DNA from: Tupaia tana
Lineage: Eukaryota; Chordata; Mammalia; Scandentia; Tupaiidae
DNA length: 64,000 nt
NCBI GenBank assembly: GCA_026018925.1
Contig: JAKSZU010000003.1
Location: forward strand, 190,127,639 to 190,191,638
Direction of reading: 5' to 3'
Positions within the stretch are counted from its first letter, which is position 1. Each line of letters begins with the position of its first letter. The notes under the pieces were generated by a model, which was given only the letters and a program-made list of their open reading frames with translations, was not told the origin of the DNA and ran no database searches. This document shows positions 47,588-59,385 of the stretch, piece after piece. The position numbers and the translations under genes are program-made.

Positions 47588-48440
47588 TAAAAGCATTATT
47601 TACTGAAGCAAAGAAGTACAACATATCACCCATGACATTTTCTAAATTGTGTAAGGGTTGGAAAAAAAACAGAAAACCTAATCTTAGACTTTGAAGATAT
47701 TTAGAAAAAAATGGAAATCAATTATCTGTGAAGTTATTAGGGTTTAGAAATTTTAAAAGATGGTATCTCAAGAAAAAACAATGTCAACAATCATTATCAA
47801 TAGTATAAGAATTAGCACTAATCATAGGAAAATCTCTGACTGCAAGCAAGGTAAAGATTCAGTTTGATTACATCAAGTTCTCTTTCATTTGTTGCAAATT
47901 CAAGGACTGTTCTTTGTTCACGGAGCTAACCGCTTTATTCAAGTTTATAAGGTCTTGTCTAACCTTAATCTTTCAACTACAATATTTACCTAGGTCTTGT
48001 CTAGACAATGTGGTTAGATAGAAATAGATAGAAGGAAAGTTTCAAACTTAAAGCCTTACAAAAACTTCAGGCTTAGCATTATATCTGTAATTAATATTAT
48101 ATGACAATGAAATACGCAGAGTGGTTAAAAAAGAAAGAAGGAAAGAAAAAAAAAAAGAAGGTTCACTGCTTATTTCTCCTATACCCCAAAGCTTTAAATT
48201 GTTTCCCAAGCCTTTAGTCACCAAAGGCCAGATTCTTCTTCCCAGCATCCGTTAATTTTTTTCATCAAGCACCTAAAGTTATCCTACAAAGAAGGTTCTT
48301 TGAGTTTCTTCACTAAAATACCTATGGAGTAAGGACTAAGAAGTGAGTCACTGAGGCAGAAAACTATTTGAAAAGGGAGGGAAAAACCTGCTAAAGGAAA
48401 ACGGTTAAGCCTTAAGGTACCAAGAGGTGGCAACTATGTT
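47588..48440. other. Unassigned intron stretch
   Basis: No exon or repeat I can name, other than a short GAAA/AAAG-rich run at 48125-48160. Confidence 0.45.
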
Positions 48441-48532
48441 AAAAGTAAACTTCAGCTATACATATGACACCCAAATCATAGGCAACAAAAGAAAATATGG
48501 ATAAATTGGACTTCAGCAAAATTAAAGATGAG

Positions 48533-48770
48533 GGCCAGCCCCATAACTTCATGGTTAAGGGAGCCAGATCCCATATCGCCAACCATGGTTTATATACCAG
48601 CCCTGGAGTCTTGAAAAACACATCCAGCCCATGTGAGTACATGTCCAATATCCCAACAGGATGGAGAAACTAGGGAGAAGGAACTGTGGCCTGACCATAC
48701 CACATTGGAGAGTGCTTCTCTCTCCCTCCCTCTCTCTCTCTGGTGAGTCAAGTGCTCTTTGGCAATTAAA
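48533..48770 (+). mobile_element. SINE-B in L1
   Basis: Head GGGCCAGCCCCATAACTTCATGG; end TGCTCTTTGGCAATTAAAAA. Confidence 0.87.
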
Positions 48771-49084
48771 AAAGTGTGTACATCAAAGGCAATTATTGAG
48801 AAAGTGAAAAGGCAATGTACAGGATAGAGAAAACATTTGCAAATCACATGTTTGATAAGGGTCTAATATCAGAATATATAAAAAGAACTCTTGTGACTCA
48901 ACAACAAAAAGATAAACCACCCAATTAAAAATGGGGAAAGGACCCTAATAGACATTTTTCCAAAGATGTATAAATGGCCAACAAGCACATGAAAAGCACT
49001 AACATCATTAGTCACTAGGAGTGCACAAATCAAAACCACGGTAAGATGTTATTTCACACCCATTATAATGACCATAATTTTAAA

Positions 49085-49275
49085 TTTTTATTTATTATTA
49101 TTCTTGCTATTATTTTTAAGTTTGCTACAGGGCACATGTGCTCACCAGAAACAGACAGAGAGATGGAGAGAAAGAAGAAAAGTGAGAAAACAAGCCACTA
49201 GGTCCAGGACTCAAACTGCCATCTGCCATGTGAGAGTTTAGCGCCTTAACTACCATGGCATCTGCTGGCTCCATC
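49085..49275 (-). mobile_element. SINE-A/C-like in L1
   Basis: Reverse copy with the A-type end GCTACAGGGCACATGTGC but a short C-like body; ends GGCATCTGCTGGCTCC. Confidence 0.8.
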
Positions 49276-49672
49276 TCCATAATTTTTTTTAAAAGGAAAA
49301 ATAACAAGTATTGGCAAACACAGGAAGAAATTGGCAACTCTCATTCATTCCTAGTAAGGATGTAAAATGTCACTGTGGAAAACATTTTGGCCACTCCTCC
49401 AAAAGTTAAATATGGAATTACCACATGACCCAGAAATTCTGCTCCTAGGCATATACTCTTGAGAATTAAAAGTATGTTTTTACGTAAAAACATATATGAA
49501 TAGTCATATAGTTAATAGCCAAAAGAAGAAACAGTTCATCAACTGATAAATGGATACACAAAATGTAGTATTAGGCACAAAGTGAAACATTATTCACCCT
49601 TTATATAGTACTGCTACATGATACAGATGGATGAAACTTAAAAACATTGCACTACATGAAAGAAGAAACAGA

Positions 49673-49930
49673 GGGCCAGTGGCCTAGTGGCTAAAGAAGC
49701 CAGATCCCATGTGGCCTACTATGGTTGAATCCCAGCCCAGGCAGCTTGAAGAAGACACCAAATGCATGCACATGCAAGCACAAAATCCTGACAGGATAAA
49801 GAAATGGGAGAGAGAGAGATTGCAGCATAACCACACTCCACTGGGGGTTTGCTTTCCTCCCTCTCCTTCCCTCACTGTCTCTCTCTGATGAGCATAAGCA
49901 CCCTTTGGCAATTAAAACAAAAAATAAAAG
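49673..49930 (+). mobile_element. SINE-B in L1
   Basis: Head GGGCCAGTGGCCTAGTGGC; end CACCCTTTGGCAATTAAAAC. Confidence 0.87.
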
Positions 49931-50095
49931 GACAAGAAGAAGAAAAGACAAGGACAAAAAAGGACACATATTTCATAGTCTATTTATATGCAATATCCAG
50001 AACAGACAATCCACAGAAGGAAGACTGTAGATTAATGGTTTCCAGGTAGCAGGGGGAGAAGGAAGATAGTTACTGCTAATGGGTATGGGATCTCT

Positions 50096-50281
50096 TTTTT
50101 CTTTTTGTTTAAAGGATCATTTTATTTAACTTTATTTATCTATTTTTTAATTTGACCAGAGAGGGATAGAGTGAGAGAAAGAGAGAGACAAGGAAAGTGA
50201 GAAAGCAAGCCACAAGTTCTGGGACTCGAACCTCCATGTGGGAGCCCAGTGCCCTTAACCAATACACCTCTTGCCAGCCTC
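50096..50281 (-). mobile_element. SINE-C in L1
   Basis: AAAGGATCATTTTATTTAAC, ATTTGACCAGAGAGGG and ACCTCTTGCCAGCC. Confidence 0.84.
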
Positions 50282-50413
50282 AGGTTATGGGATTTTTTAT
50301 TAGGGTGATAAAAAGTTCTGGAATTAGATAGTGGCAAGACTGTACAACATTGTGAACATATTAAAAACCAATGAATTATACAATTCAAAATGGTTAAAAT
50401 GGTGAATTTTATC

Positions 50414-50675
50414 TTTTTTTTTTTTAAGAGAGATTTTTGCTATAGAGCTCGAGCACTCACCAGAGAGACAGAAAGAGACAGAGAGACAGAAAGAGAGAAA
50501 TCACCCCCAGGTGGATTGCCACACCACAATCCCTTCTCCTCCAGTCTCCTCTCAGGATTTTGGGCATGCAGGCACACGCATCCAGTATGAGTTTTAAGTC
50601 ACAGGGTCCAGGGCTTGAACCACAGCCAACGACATGGGAATCCAGTAATGTAACCATTTCCCATCTGCTGGTCCT
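50414..50675 (-). mobile_element. SINE-A
   Basis: Reverse copy ending TCCCATCTGCTGGTCC. Flanks gtgaattttatc / ttgaattttacc are the target duplication in the L1 3' end. Confidence 0.87.
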
Positions 50676-50749
50676 TGAATTTTACCTTTATTAGAAAGAA
50701 AATTGCGCTGAAAAAGTAAGCTATAGAATGCAATAAGCCCAAAAAAACT

Positions 50750-50750
50750 G

Positions 50751-50782
<32 letters not shown>
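50750..50782. repeat. Poly(A) tract
   Basis: More than 28 consecutive A, probably the tail of the preceding L1 or of a lost insertion. Confidence 0.9.
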
Positions 50783-50783
<1 letters not shown>

Positions 50784-50799
50784 AAAGGTTTTCAAAGGA

Positions 50800-51055
50800 A
50801 AAGGTTTTGGAGAGGTTTTTGCTATAGGGCACACGTGCTCACCAAAAAAAGAGAAATACAAAGAGAAGGAAAGTGAGAAATCACCCTCTTAGGGGGACAG
50901 ACATGCCGCAATTGCTTCTCCTCCATTCTCTTCCTGAGATTTTGGGTATGCACACACATGCCCAATGTGATTTTCAAGCCACCAGGTCTGGGACTTGAAT
51001 AGTAATCAGTCATTTGAGAGTCCAGTGCCTTAACTACTATGCCATCTGCTGGCCC
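50800..51055 (-). mobile_element. SINE-A with CTCF core
   Basis: Reverse copy ending TATGCCATCTGCTGGCCCC; exact CTCF core at 51041-51052. Confidence 0.87.
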
Positions 51056-51102
51056 CAAAAGCTGTTTAAATACCCACCTCTGTTAATATCACTACTAACA
51101 TT

Positions 51103-51351
51103 GGGACCAGCAGTTAGTGTAATGGCTGTGTCACTGGACTCTCATGTAGTCAACTGCGGTTCAAGTCCTGGACCCGGTGGTTTAAACTCACGCCAGGTGC
51201 GTGTGTGAGCATGTCCAAGATCCAGAGAGGAGAATGGAAGAGAAAGAATTGCAGTATAGCCATCCTCCCTGGGGGGTGATTTCTTGCTTTCTGTCTCTCT
51301 GTCTCTCTCTGTCTTTCTGGCAAGCACACACGCCCTATAGCGAAAACCTCT

Positions 51352-51385
<34 letters not shown>

Positions 51386-51401
51386 AGAAGAAGAAAAAAA
51401 A
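51103..51401 (+). mobile_element. SINE-A, young
   Basis: Head GGGACCAGCAGTTAGTG; tail A26 then GAAGAAGAAG. Target duplication atcactactaacatt / atcactattaacatt. Confidence 0.94.
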
Positions 51402-51416
51402 TCACTATTAACATTA

Positions 51417-52082
51417 AAATTATGCTTTTGAATATAAGTTCAGTGTTCTATCTGTATTAAGTACCATTCTGTGATATACCACATATATAAGGATAACCTG
51501 CCATATATCTCATTTCATAAGCAATTCATTCCCATTACTACTTTTTATTTAGTGAACTCTCACAAAGCCATACACTGTTAGTGAGGTGAGCATTTGGTTT
51601 GTCTTTTCCTTTTATCAGAGAAGTGATATACAATCTTACTACAATCCATTTGTCATACTAGAAAGATATAACACAAAAAGTCATTCTTGACTTTTTGCCC
51701 ATTCTAAACTTCCAGGACAAGCCAACAGTCAAAAGCATTAACCTTCTAATTCAGTAATTACCATAGCAACAGTAGTCTTAAAGAAAGGACATTTCAGGCC
51801 TCTCAGCTTTCTCTATACCTACTTACAAATGACTAACTTAAGCACTTTGATGGTTCCAAACACAATATATTTTAAAGCATCCAGAATATGAAAATTCCTA
51901 TGGTGCTGAAATTAAGTAAAAATGGGGGGTTGGAAACTTCTAGTATCTACACAGCAATCTTTATATAAACCTGTAGCTTATAGAACAGGAAAAGGGAATT
52001 TTTAATGAAAAACTTTTAGTATAAACATCTGGTATATCTTACTTTTCTGTAATGCATCTAGTAGCAAGAGTCTTTTCTATAA
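51417..52082. other. Unassigned intron stretch
   Basis: No repeat or exon I can name. Confidence 0.45.
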
Positions 52083-52861
52083 AGTTCTAAGAAATAGGGA
52101 CCAGATGGCGTAATGGTTATATCGCTGGACTCCCACATGGTTGACCCGCGCGGTTGGAGTCCTGAACCTGGCAGCTTAAAACTGACCTTGGGGTGTTCGC
52201 ATTCATCACGCTGCTGTCGCTCTCCAATGCCAGCATCTCCTCTAGCTCGCAAGCTCCAGCAGAAGGGTGGTAGGTGAGAAGGTCTCTATACCATGGCTCT
52301 TACAAAGCAGACAGCCGGCAAATGTACCATTGGTAAAGCCCCCAGGAAACAACTGGCTACAAAAGCCGTTCACAAGAGTGCGCCCTCTACTGGAGGATGG
52401 AGGAACTTCACCGTTACAGGCCCGATACTGTGGCACTCCGTGAAATTAGACGTCGTTATCAGAAAGCCACTGAACTTGTGATTCGCAAACTTCCATTCTA
52501 GCGTCCGGTATGAGAAATTGTTCAGGACTTAAAAACAAATCTTCACTTCCACAGCCCAGCTATTGGTGCTTTGCAGGAGAAAATTAAGGCCTACTTGGTT
52601 GGGTTTTTTAAAGATATCAACTTGTGTGCTATCCATGCGACCATGTTAACAGTTATGCCAAAAGACATCCAGCTAGCACGCCACATACCTGGAGAACGTG
52701 CTTAAAAATCCACCATGATGGAAAACATTTCATTCTCAAAAAAAGTACTTTTTTTCTTTCTCTTCTTCCTGTTATTAATAGTTCTGAACGTTAGATATTT
52801 TTTTCCCATGGGACCAAAAGGTACGGAAGTATATGACTGCAAGTAGAAAACGGAACAGAGA

Positions 52862-53139
52862 CACCAGTAGTTGGCATAAGGGCTATGTCGCAGGCCTCCC
52901 ATGTAGTCAACCACAGTTTGAATCACAGACCTGGTGGCTTAAAGTCACACTGGGCACGTGTGTGTGCATGCCCAAGATCCCGAGAAGAGGATGGAAGAAA
53001 AGGGATTGTGGCGTGGCCATCTCCCCTGGGGTGGGGGGTGATTTCTCACTTTCTGTCTCTCTGTCTTTCTGGAGAGCGCACGTGCACTATAGCGAAAACC
53101 TCTCCAAAAAAAGAAAGAGAAAGAAAGAAAAAAAAAGAA
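52862..53139 (+). mobile_element. SINE-A in the H3.3 retrocopy
   Basis: Head ACACCAGTAGTTGGCATAAGG; end GCACTATAGCGAAAACCTC. It sits in the 3' UTR between two copies of a gaaaa..ggacagag target. Confidence 0.9.
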
Positions 53140-53155
53140 AATAGGGGACAGAGGG

Positions 53156-53431
53156 ACCAGCAGTTAGCGTAATGGCTATGTCGCTGGACTCCCACGTAGT
53201 CGACCATGGTTCACGTACCGGACCCGGTGGCTTAAAACTCACTCCGGGCACGTGTGCGTGTGTGCCCAAGATCCTGAGAGGAGAATGGAGGAGAGGCGTG
53301 GCCATCCCCCCTGGGTGGGTGATTTCTCACTTTCTGTCTCTCTGTTTCTGTCTCTCTGTCTCTCTGTCTCTGTCTGTCTGTCTGGTGAGAGCTCGCACCC
53401 TACAGCAAAAACCTCTCCCCCCTCCAAAAAA
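53156..53431 (+). mobile_element. SINE-A, young, second in the same spot
   Basis: Head GGGACCAGCAGTTAGCG. Target duplication aaataggggacaga is 3' UTR sequence of H3-3A and also the right-hand duplication of the preceding SINE. Confidence 0.95.
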
Positions 53432-54102
53432 AAAATAGGGGACAGAAATCAAGTGTTGGCAGTTTTTCCATTTTTCATTTGTGTAGATATTTAATATAAA
53501 TGTAGGGGTGTAAGGCATTAATGCAAGTCAAAATGTTTTGGTGAAAAAGTCTCAGCAGTTCAATTTTCTAACAACTATAAATAAACCTGTTAAATTTTTC
53601 TGGACAATGCCAGCATTTTAGTTTTTTAAAAACAAGTAAATTTCTTATTGACGACAACAACAACAAAAACCTCACCCTGGGCGAGCATGCTTGCATGCAT
53701 GACCAAAATCTCAAGAGAAGAATGAAGGAGAAAGGATTGTGGCATGGCCATGGGTGATTTCTCACTTTCTATCTCTCCGTCTTAATCTCTCTAGTGAGAG
53801 CACATGCCCCAAAGCAAAAATAGCTCTTAAGAAAAATAAGTTCTAAGAAATAAAGTACCAGAAAAACAAGACTGTCAAGGGAAATATAGGAGCCATATCC
53901 TGCATTTTAATTTCCTAACTCTTAATAATTACTTTGAAACAAAGGGCTGACCATACTCAGGTATACAAAAAAGGTTAACTGATCTTGGGAATTTCATAAC
54001 CTAACTTTTACATTGTTCAGATGTTTGCTTCTGATGAAAAGCCACTAAGGGAAATTCTTTATTTCTGTAAGTATATAAGACTAACAGAAAATAATAGTCA
54101 CA

Positions 54103-54225
54103 AGACCAGCAGGTGCCATGGTGGTTGGGACGGTAGACTTCCACGTGGCTAGCTGCGGTTCAAGTCCCAGACTGGTGACTTGCTTTCTCAGTTTCCCTCT
54201 TTCTCTCTCTCTCACAGATATATTG
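54103..54225 (+). mobile_element. SINE-C-like, short
   Basis: Head AGACCAGCAGGTGCCATGG; body GACTTGCTTTCTCAGTTTCC and a CTCTCTCTCTC run; the AT-rich 3' end is missing. Confidence 0.8.
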
Positions 54226-54399
54226 GTGTAAGTATTAATTACTGTGTGTATATCATCTATATTCAGTTATGCCTGGTGATCTTAGGTGGTAAGAATGGAG
54301 AAAGTAAAAATATGATTTATATTTATGATCCATAAAATCCCAAATGCTCAGCTCTTTATTAGAACCCACAGCAGATCTACCATATCACATGTACTGATG

Positions 54400-54930
54400 A
54401 TCATTCCACTCCCTAGAGACTATAATGGCTTTCTCAGTAGCCTCAGATGATTTTGCCTTGCATTGTCTCATCTCATACAAGTTCTAGTGCCTTTATCGGC
54501 ATCTGGAATAATTTATTCCTTATTCTCATAACTTTCAAATAATTCTAGCTATAGTTTAAACTCCTGCTCTTCAGGCCAGCCAAGGGAGCACTGCAGAATG
54601 AAGACCATGTTGATAGTGTGAGGATCTCTTTGTCTCTCTCTTTCTCAGAAATAAACAAATTTAAAACAAAAAACAAAAGGCAAAACAACAAAAAATTCCT
54701 GCTCCTCAAAGACTTCCAAATGTCACTCCTACTTCTAAACTTGTAAGTATGCAATTAGAAATTAATTATGCACTGCCTGGTGAGAGTTCTTGGATTAGAC
54801 AATTAACTTGCTTATTTACCATTTCTATTCTTTAACTTTTCATATATTTAAGCTCTTTGAGGACAGTATATCTTATATTTCTTTTTCTTTATCTATATAG
54901 AAATTGCTAGTAAGTATCTAATGGTTTAAA
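54400..54930 (+). mobile_element. L2 remnant, split by a short SINE
   Basis: AAGCTCTTTGAGGACAGTATATC and flanking text fit L2. A SINE-like insertion occupies 54571-54695. Confidence 0.5.
54571..54695 (+). mobile_element. Short SINE, shrunken
   Basis: GGCCAGCCAAGGGAGCACTG to TTCTCAGAAATAAAC and an A-rich tail. Flanks aactcctgctcttca / attcctgctcctcaaa are a target duplication. Confidence 0.65.
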
Positions 54931-55004
54931 TTTACTTAAAACTATTCTTCACTTTTTTCAGTCATCCTTATGTTAGTTTAACAAACTTAAAAAAATAGAG
55001 AGGA

Positions 55005-55180
55005 GGGACCGGCAGGTGGATGGCTGTTAAGGTGCTGGATTCCCACAAGGCCTACGGTATTTCAAGTCCTAGGACCTGATGGCTTGTTTTCTTACTTTCT
55101 CACTCTCTCTCTCTCTCTTTGTCTCTCTCTGGTGAGCATACCCGCCCTATAGCAACTTTTAAAAAATATAATACTAATAA
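55005..55180 (+). mobile_element. SINE-C body with an A-type end
   Basis: Head GGGACCGGCAGGTGGATGGC; short body; end CCCGCCCTATAGCAAC. Confidence 0.82.
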
Positions 55181-55189
55181 ATAAAAAAT

Positions 55190-55431
55190 TTTTATAGAGA
55201 TTTTTGCTATAGAGTACATGCGCTTACCAGAGAAACAGGGAGACAGAAAGTGAGAAATTACCCCCCAGGGGGGATGGCCATGCTGCAATCTCTTCTCCTC
55301 CATTCTCCTCTCAGGATTTTGGGCATGCTAGCACATGTACCTGGTATGAGTTTTAAGCCTCCAGGTTCAGGAATCGAACCACGGTTGACTACATGGGAGT
55401 CCAGTGAAAACCATTATGCCATCTGTTGGTC
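55190..55431 (-). mobile_element. SINE-A
   Basis: Reverse copy ending TATGCCATCTGTTGGTCC. Tail-to-tail with the preceding SINE. Confidence 0.87.
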
Positions 55432-55539
55432 CAAAAAAATAAATAAACTTATTTTTTAAAAATTTTAAATATAGAGGAAGATGATGATACCCCACTTCAT
55501 TTCAAAATTACATTGTAAACCATGATTTCTGGCTATTCT

Positions 55540-55549
<10 letters not shown>

Positions 55550-55571
<22 letters not shown>

Positions 55572-55820
55572 GAAAGAAAGAAAGAAAAAGAAAAACCTGG
55601 GACCAACAGATGGCATAATGGTAGTCCACTGTGATTTGAGTCCCGGCTTAAAATTCACACTGAGCATGTGTGCATGCATGCCCACCCAAGATCCCAAAAG
55701 GAGAATGGAGGGGATGGAATCGCGGCATGGCCATCCCCACTAGGGGGTGATTTCTCGCTCTCTGGCTGTCTCTCCAGAAAGTACACACATCCTATAGCAA
55801 AATCTCTCCAAAAAAAAGAA
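55550..55820 (+). mobile_element. SINE-A preceded by a poly(A)/GAAA tract
   Basis: A23(GAAA)n at 55550-55592, then head GGGACCAACAGATGGCATAATGG with a short head deletion; end ATCCTATAGCAAAATCTC. Confidence 0.86.
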
Positions 55821-56274
55821 AAAACTGTAAAATGCTCATAACCCAAATAATACTAAAGAAAATAATGTTAACTAAAAAAATGCCATGGAAAATAGGTTGA
55901 GAAAAGAGTCGGTATGAACTATTAAAGGAAGAATAGAGATCTACATTGAGCAGATAACAGAAAACAAGCAAAAAATGCTAAATGTGTAAGAAATCAATAT
56001 GAACAAAATTGGCAACAGAAAGGAATGAGCTATTCTTGGCAGAAATCTTCAACAATCCCAGTAATTTGAGGGAGTCCCTTTACCATAACAAGATTCTGAA
56101 GGAAGAGATGAAACTGTCATAATCAATGAGAAAATTAGCTCATCTAGGCCTCCGTTCTTTCTCCTGTGAAATGAAGGATGGACACACAAGTGCCTTAGAA
56201 GGCAGGATAGCAAAGTATAGGCTGTGACTGTCATTCTGAAGATATTGCCAATAGGGATAGCTTGGTAAATGGTA

Positions 56275-56344
56275 CTTCAAACTCACTGTATTTTTTTGCA
56301 ACCTATGAATCTATAATTATTTCAAAATAAAAGTATTTTTAAAG
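56275..56344 (+). mobile_element. L1-type 3' end fragment
   Basis: CCTATGAATCTATAATTATTTC then AAAATAAAAGTATTTTTAAAG is typical of old L1 3' ends. Confidence 0.5.
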
Positions 56345-56568
56345 TACAGGCTCTATAGAACCAGACCACCTGGATTTGAACACAGGCACAGACACATTAC
56401 TAGCCCATTGAGGAATGGGCTAGTTCCTCATCTGTATAAGGAGGATAATAATGGTAATTATAAGTTGCTGTGAAGATTAAATAAGCTAATATATGGAAAC
56501 CACTCAAAAAACTACTTGCCACCTGGTAGACACACAATTATCTGCCATTATTGATGTTATTACAATTT
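56345..56568 (+). mobile_element. MIR
   Basis: CCAGACCACCTGGATTTGAAC, TAGTTCCTCATCTGTATAAGG and TGTGAAGATTAAATAAGC are clear MIR blocks. Confidence 0.85.
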
Positions 56569-56569
56569 T

Positions 56570-58208
56570 AAAAATGTATTCTAAGATCACATTCAGCTCT
56601 AGAATTCTGTATGTTTAAGTTATTCTATTTTTATACTACTAACATTGAAAAATATTAACTAGTTTGCAAAAAGAGAAAAAAATCTTGGCAGACATTGAGG
56701 CCAAAATCTTAGTTCAGATACTTGTCTTCTCTCCTTATCTTAGGATTCAGTGCCATATTTATACAGATGTACTTATTCTTTCAAAATGAATATACCACAA
56801 AGAATCATGCTGTTGGAGCGGTAGGTATCTCAGCCTACCCTACAGTCTGGGCTCCAGATAATGCTATATCAGGATCATCTCCATTGGGTGGATAACCATG
56901 ACTTATTTGAAAGACCTCAAGAACAGAATATTTCACATTTTCCCTGGCTAACCTTTACTGGGCTTTAGAGATGTTAAGAAATGATTCTTGCTACAATTAT
57001 ACTTATTGCCTCTTGTCACCAAAGGATGTAGAAGGTAAAGTTTGAACTGCATCACTCAGTTTGTCCTTCTCTTTAATTTCCTTACACATACTATCTTTTC
57101 CACTTGTGTAATCATCTTCATTCCTACTTCACAGGTTTATTGTAAGGATTATATGAAATAGAATACGTCAAAGCACCAAGCTCTGAACATAATAAGCATT
57201 TAATGCACTTTTCTTCCTAATCAAGGACTAAACTGATTATTCCCATTAGATGTAAGGCATTTGGGGTATTCTAATTAGAGTCTTACAATGAATGTATAGG
57301 CAAGCTCTTAAATCCCTAAATCTGTATCTTTTACTGGGCATTGTCAATTAAACAATACTATAAAACCAGATACTAATAGTTCTTCCCAGATTTTAGACTA
57401 TTATGGCATCTTTTAAAGCTTACATATTTTATATTAAAATAGTTCAAGAAATACAGACTATAAATAGACATTCTTTGTGAACATTTTTTCCTAAAATGAT
57501 TCCTAGCCTCGCTTAAACCCTATTCAGTCACATTTCCACTTAAAATGTTTTTTGCTCTTCTTACAGTTACTGTAAATGTGCTCCTCCCTCCCTTTCAAAA
57601 TGTGAAATCCTGTCAGAAAAGGCAGATTTTGTAAAATCAAACACCTACAGTAATATTGCCACATGCCAGAATATAACCTAGAGAAAATTAATTCAGTAAA
57701 AGTGGTATCTTATTACTTCAGTTTGCAACTCTCTAGTCTCCCTTCTAATGATTTTTAAAGCTGAAACAGTCTATACCTTCTCACAATGTCAGTGTTTCCA
57801 GATGAATCTTCTCCTCCTATTCTTAACATTCTATTCTGAAAGTGACAAAACATGAATAAAAAAATACCAAAGCTTGATTTTTCAGAAAAGTACCACGTGG
57901 AGAGTAGTTTGAAAAAATTCTGTTTTCACTTTCTTCCTTCTTTGCCCCAAAGAGAACCTGGCTTTTTGTCATAATCAGATGTTATAAGAGAATGAATTAG
58001 TTAAATGAATCCTTCAATCTGCAACACATTTTATCCTCAATGCCACTATATTTCTGAGGACTTTTATTCTTTAGTCTAACAATACAGCAGGACCCAGTTG
58101 AAGTAGCATTATTTTCTAATACAAGGCTGCAAATCAGATTCTTAATAGATTGTTTTTCTTCTACAAGAAAAAACTAGTTTAGAAAATATTAACTAGAATA
58201 ATGGTTAC
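56570..58208. other. Repeat-poor stretch next to exon 2
   Basis: Mostly unique sequence apart from a MIR 3' piece (57095-57225). No second exon seen. Confidence 0.55.
57095..57225 (+). mobile_element. MIR 3' fragment
   Basis: CTACTTCACAGGTTTATTGTAAGG and CTGAACATAATAAGCATTTAATG fit the 3' half of MIR. Confidence 0.6.
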
Positions 58209-58381
58209 CTTAAGGAGATACTGTATTCAGGATAGAAGATGCTTGTATATTGCACCCATGCATCAGCCTCCTCTTCATTTTTCCTTTTTCTGGCTTCTGT
58301 TACTGAAAACAGATTAAATGACTCAAATCTTCTTACAGATACATGTCGCAGACAATCATCCAGGTGTTTTCGCTTCAGAAC
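58209..58381 (-). CDS. CAMKMT: CAMKMT coding exon 2 (internal exon)
   Basis: CAMKMT is a cytosolic class I S-adenosylmethionine methyltransferase that trimethylates a lysine of calmodulin. On the minus strand an acceptor (tttatttcaaag) precedes 173 bp of open frame, and a donor (AAG|gtaacc) follows it. The exon starts in phase 0 and encodes 57 codons plus two bases. It includes [16 protein letters not shown] and AWVQYTSIF, which I recognise from the N-terminal region of human CAMKMT, ahead of the SAM-binding fold. Residues around the Lys/Glu-rich stretch ([13 protein letters not shown]) differ from the human sequence I remember, while flanking blocks are nearly identical, which fits a conserved working gene. 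The exon is free of repeats. Exon 1, with the start codon, lies beyond 64000. Identity rests on remembered human protein, not on a search. Confidence 0.93.
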
Positions 58382-58562
58382 CTTTGAAATAAAAGCAAAT
58401 ATTGTTGTCATTTTATAAAAATGTATCATGTTAAATGTTCAAAATTTAAGTACTAAGGGGATATTTTCACTTCCAATATATCAGATTTGATCATTTAGAC
58501 CAATTTTCTACTGGAGACAACTAGAAAAGATGGATAAAATATATTAAAATTTTACTTAAAGA

Positions 58563-58797
58563 TACCAGAGTAGGCATGGTCATTAAAGGGCTAGGTCCCA
58601 CATGGCTGACTGCGTGGTTGAATCTCAAATCTGGTAGGTTGAAAAACATGCTGGCATGTGGGCATAAGAGCCCCAAATCCCAAAACAAGGGAGAAATGGA
58701 GGAGAAATGAAAGTGCATGACCGTCCCCTGTGGGGGTGTTTCCTCTCTCTCTGTGTGTGTCTCTCCACATTGAGTGCAAGTATCCTCTGGCAAATTA
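58563..58797 (+). mobile_element. SINE-B
   Basis: Degenerate head ACCAGAGTAGGCATGGTC; end TATCCTCTGGCAAATTAAAG. Confidence 0.8.
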
Positions 58798-59385
58798 AAG
58801 ACATCAGAGAGCAAAGACAGTGAAGATTAACCAGTCTGATAACTTAAAAAGGAAATAAGCCTAGAGAGCTGAGTTGAAAATACAAGGCTAGAAAAAGTCA
58901 TTTCATGCAAAGAGAAACAGACAAAAATAAAGGCAGGAGTCACTACTAGTATCAGACAAAATAAACTTCAAGATAAAAACTGTAAAAAGAAAAAAAGAAG
59001 GACACTATATAGTATTAAAAGGATTAAGGATTAATTCACCAAGAAAATATAACAATTATAAATATTTCTGCACCTAACACCAGGACACCCAAATATGTGA
59101 AAGAAAATCTGCTAGATCTAAATAAAGAGATAGACTAAAATATACTAATTGTTGGATAGTTCAATATCCCACTGTCACCACTGGACAAGTCATCTAGACA
59201 AAAAATAAACAAAGAGTCACAGAAGCTAAATGATAACATAAACCAAATGGAACTGACAAACATTTATAGAACACTTCACCCAACAACTACAAAACACACA
59301 TGTTTCTCAGACCCACATGGAACATTTTTGAAGACTGACCACATAATTAAGCACCAAAAATGTCTTTAAAAACTTGAAAGTATGG

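Larger units (their letters stand above)
48440..50415 (+). mobile_element. L1 ORF2 end and 3' UTR, cut by four SINEs
   Basis: Pieces 48440-48532, 48775-49084, 49277-49671, 49932-50095 and 50283-50413 read in order as the L1 3' half, ending AATGGTTAAAATGGTGAATTTT. The frame is lost throughout. Confidence 0.85.
52193..53668 (+). pseudogene. H3-3A: Processed pseudogene of histone H3.3 (H3-3A/H3F3A)
   Basis: This is an intronless retrocopy: 5' UTR, a broken H3.3 coding frame from the ATG at 52293, a stop-position TAA near 52705, and the long H3F3A-type 3' UTR, including the CTGAACGTTAGATATTTTTT block and an AATAAA at about 53580. The start of the frame reads [12 protein letters not shown], so Arg2, Arg8 and Ser10 of the histone tail are changed. 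A frameshift follows APSTGG, and an in-frame stop replaces Gln in the LPFQRL segment. It cannot make a histone. The 3' UTR is split by two SINE-A copies (52862-53139 and 53156-53431). A ~15-bp target duplication (52178-52192, aaaactgaccttggg, and 53666-53681, aaaacctcaccctggg) shows L1-type insertion into an existing SINE-A, whose halves flank the retrocopy. The long H3F3A-type 3' UTR makes H3-3A a better parent than H3-3B. Confidence 0.92.
52098..53839 (+). mobile_element. SINE-A split by the H3.3 retrocopy
   Basis: The 5' half is 52098-52192 (GGGACCAGATGGCGTAATGG ...) and the 3' half 53666-53839 (CACCCTGGGCGAGCATGC ... AAAGCAAAAATAGCTC). The outer target duplication aagttctaagaaata occurs at 52083-52097 and near 53840-53855, proving that both halves are one insertion. 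Confidence 0.93.

Noticed and set aside
52293-52481. Histone-like open frame starting [10 protein letters not shown]
   Set aside because: It is the start of the broken H3.3 retrocopy; the frame leaves the histone sequence after about 35 codons.
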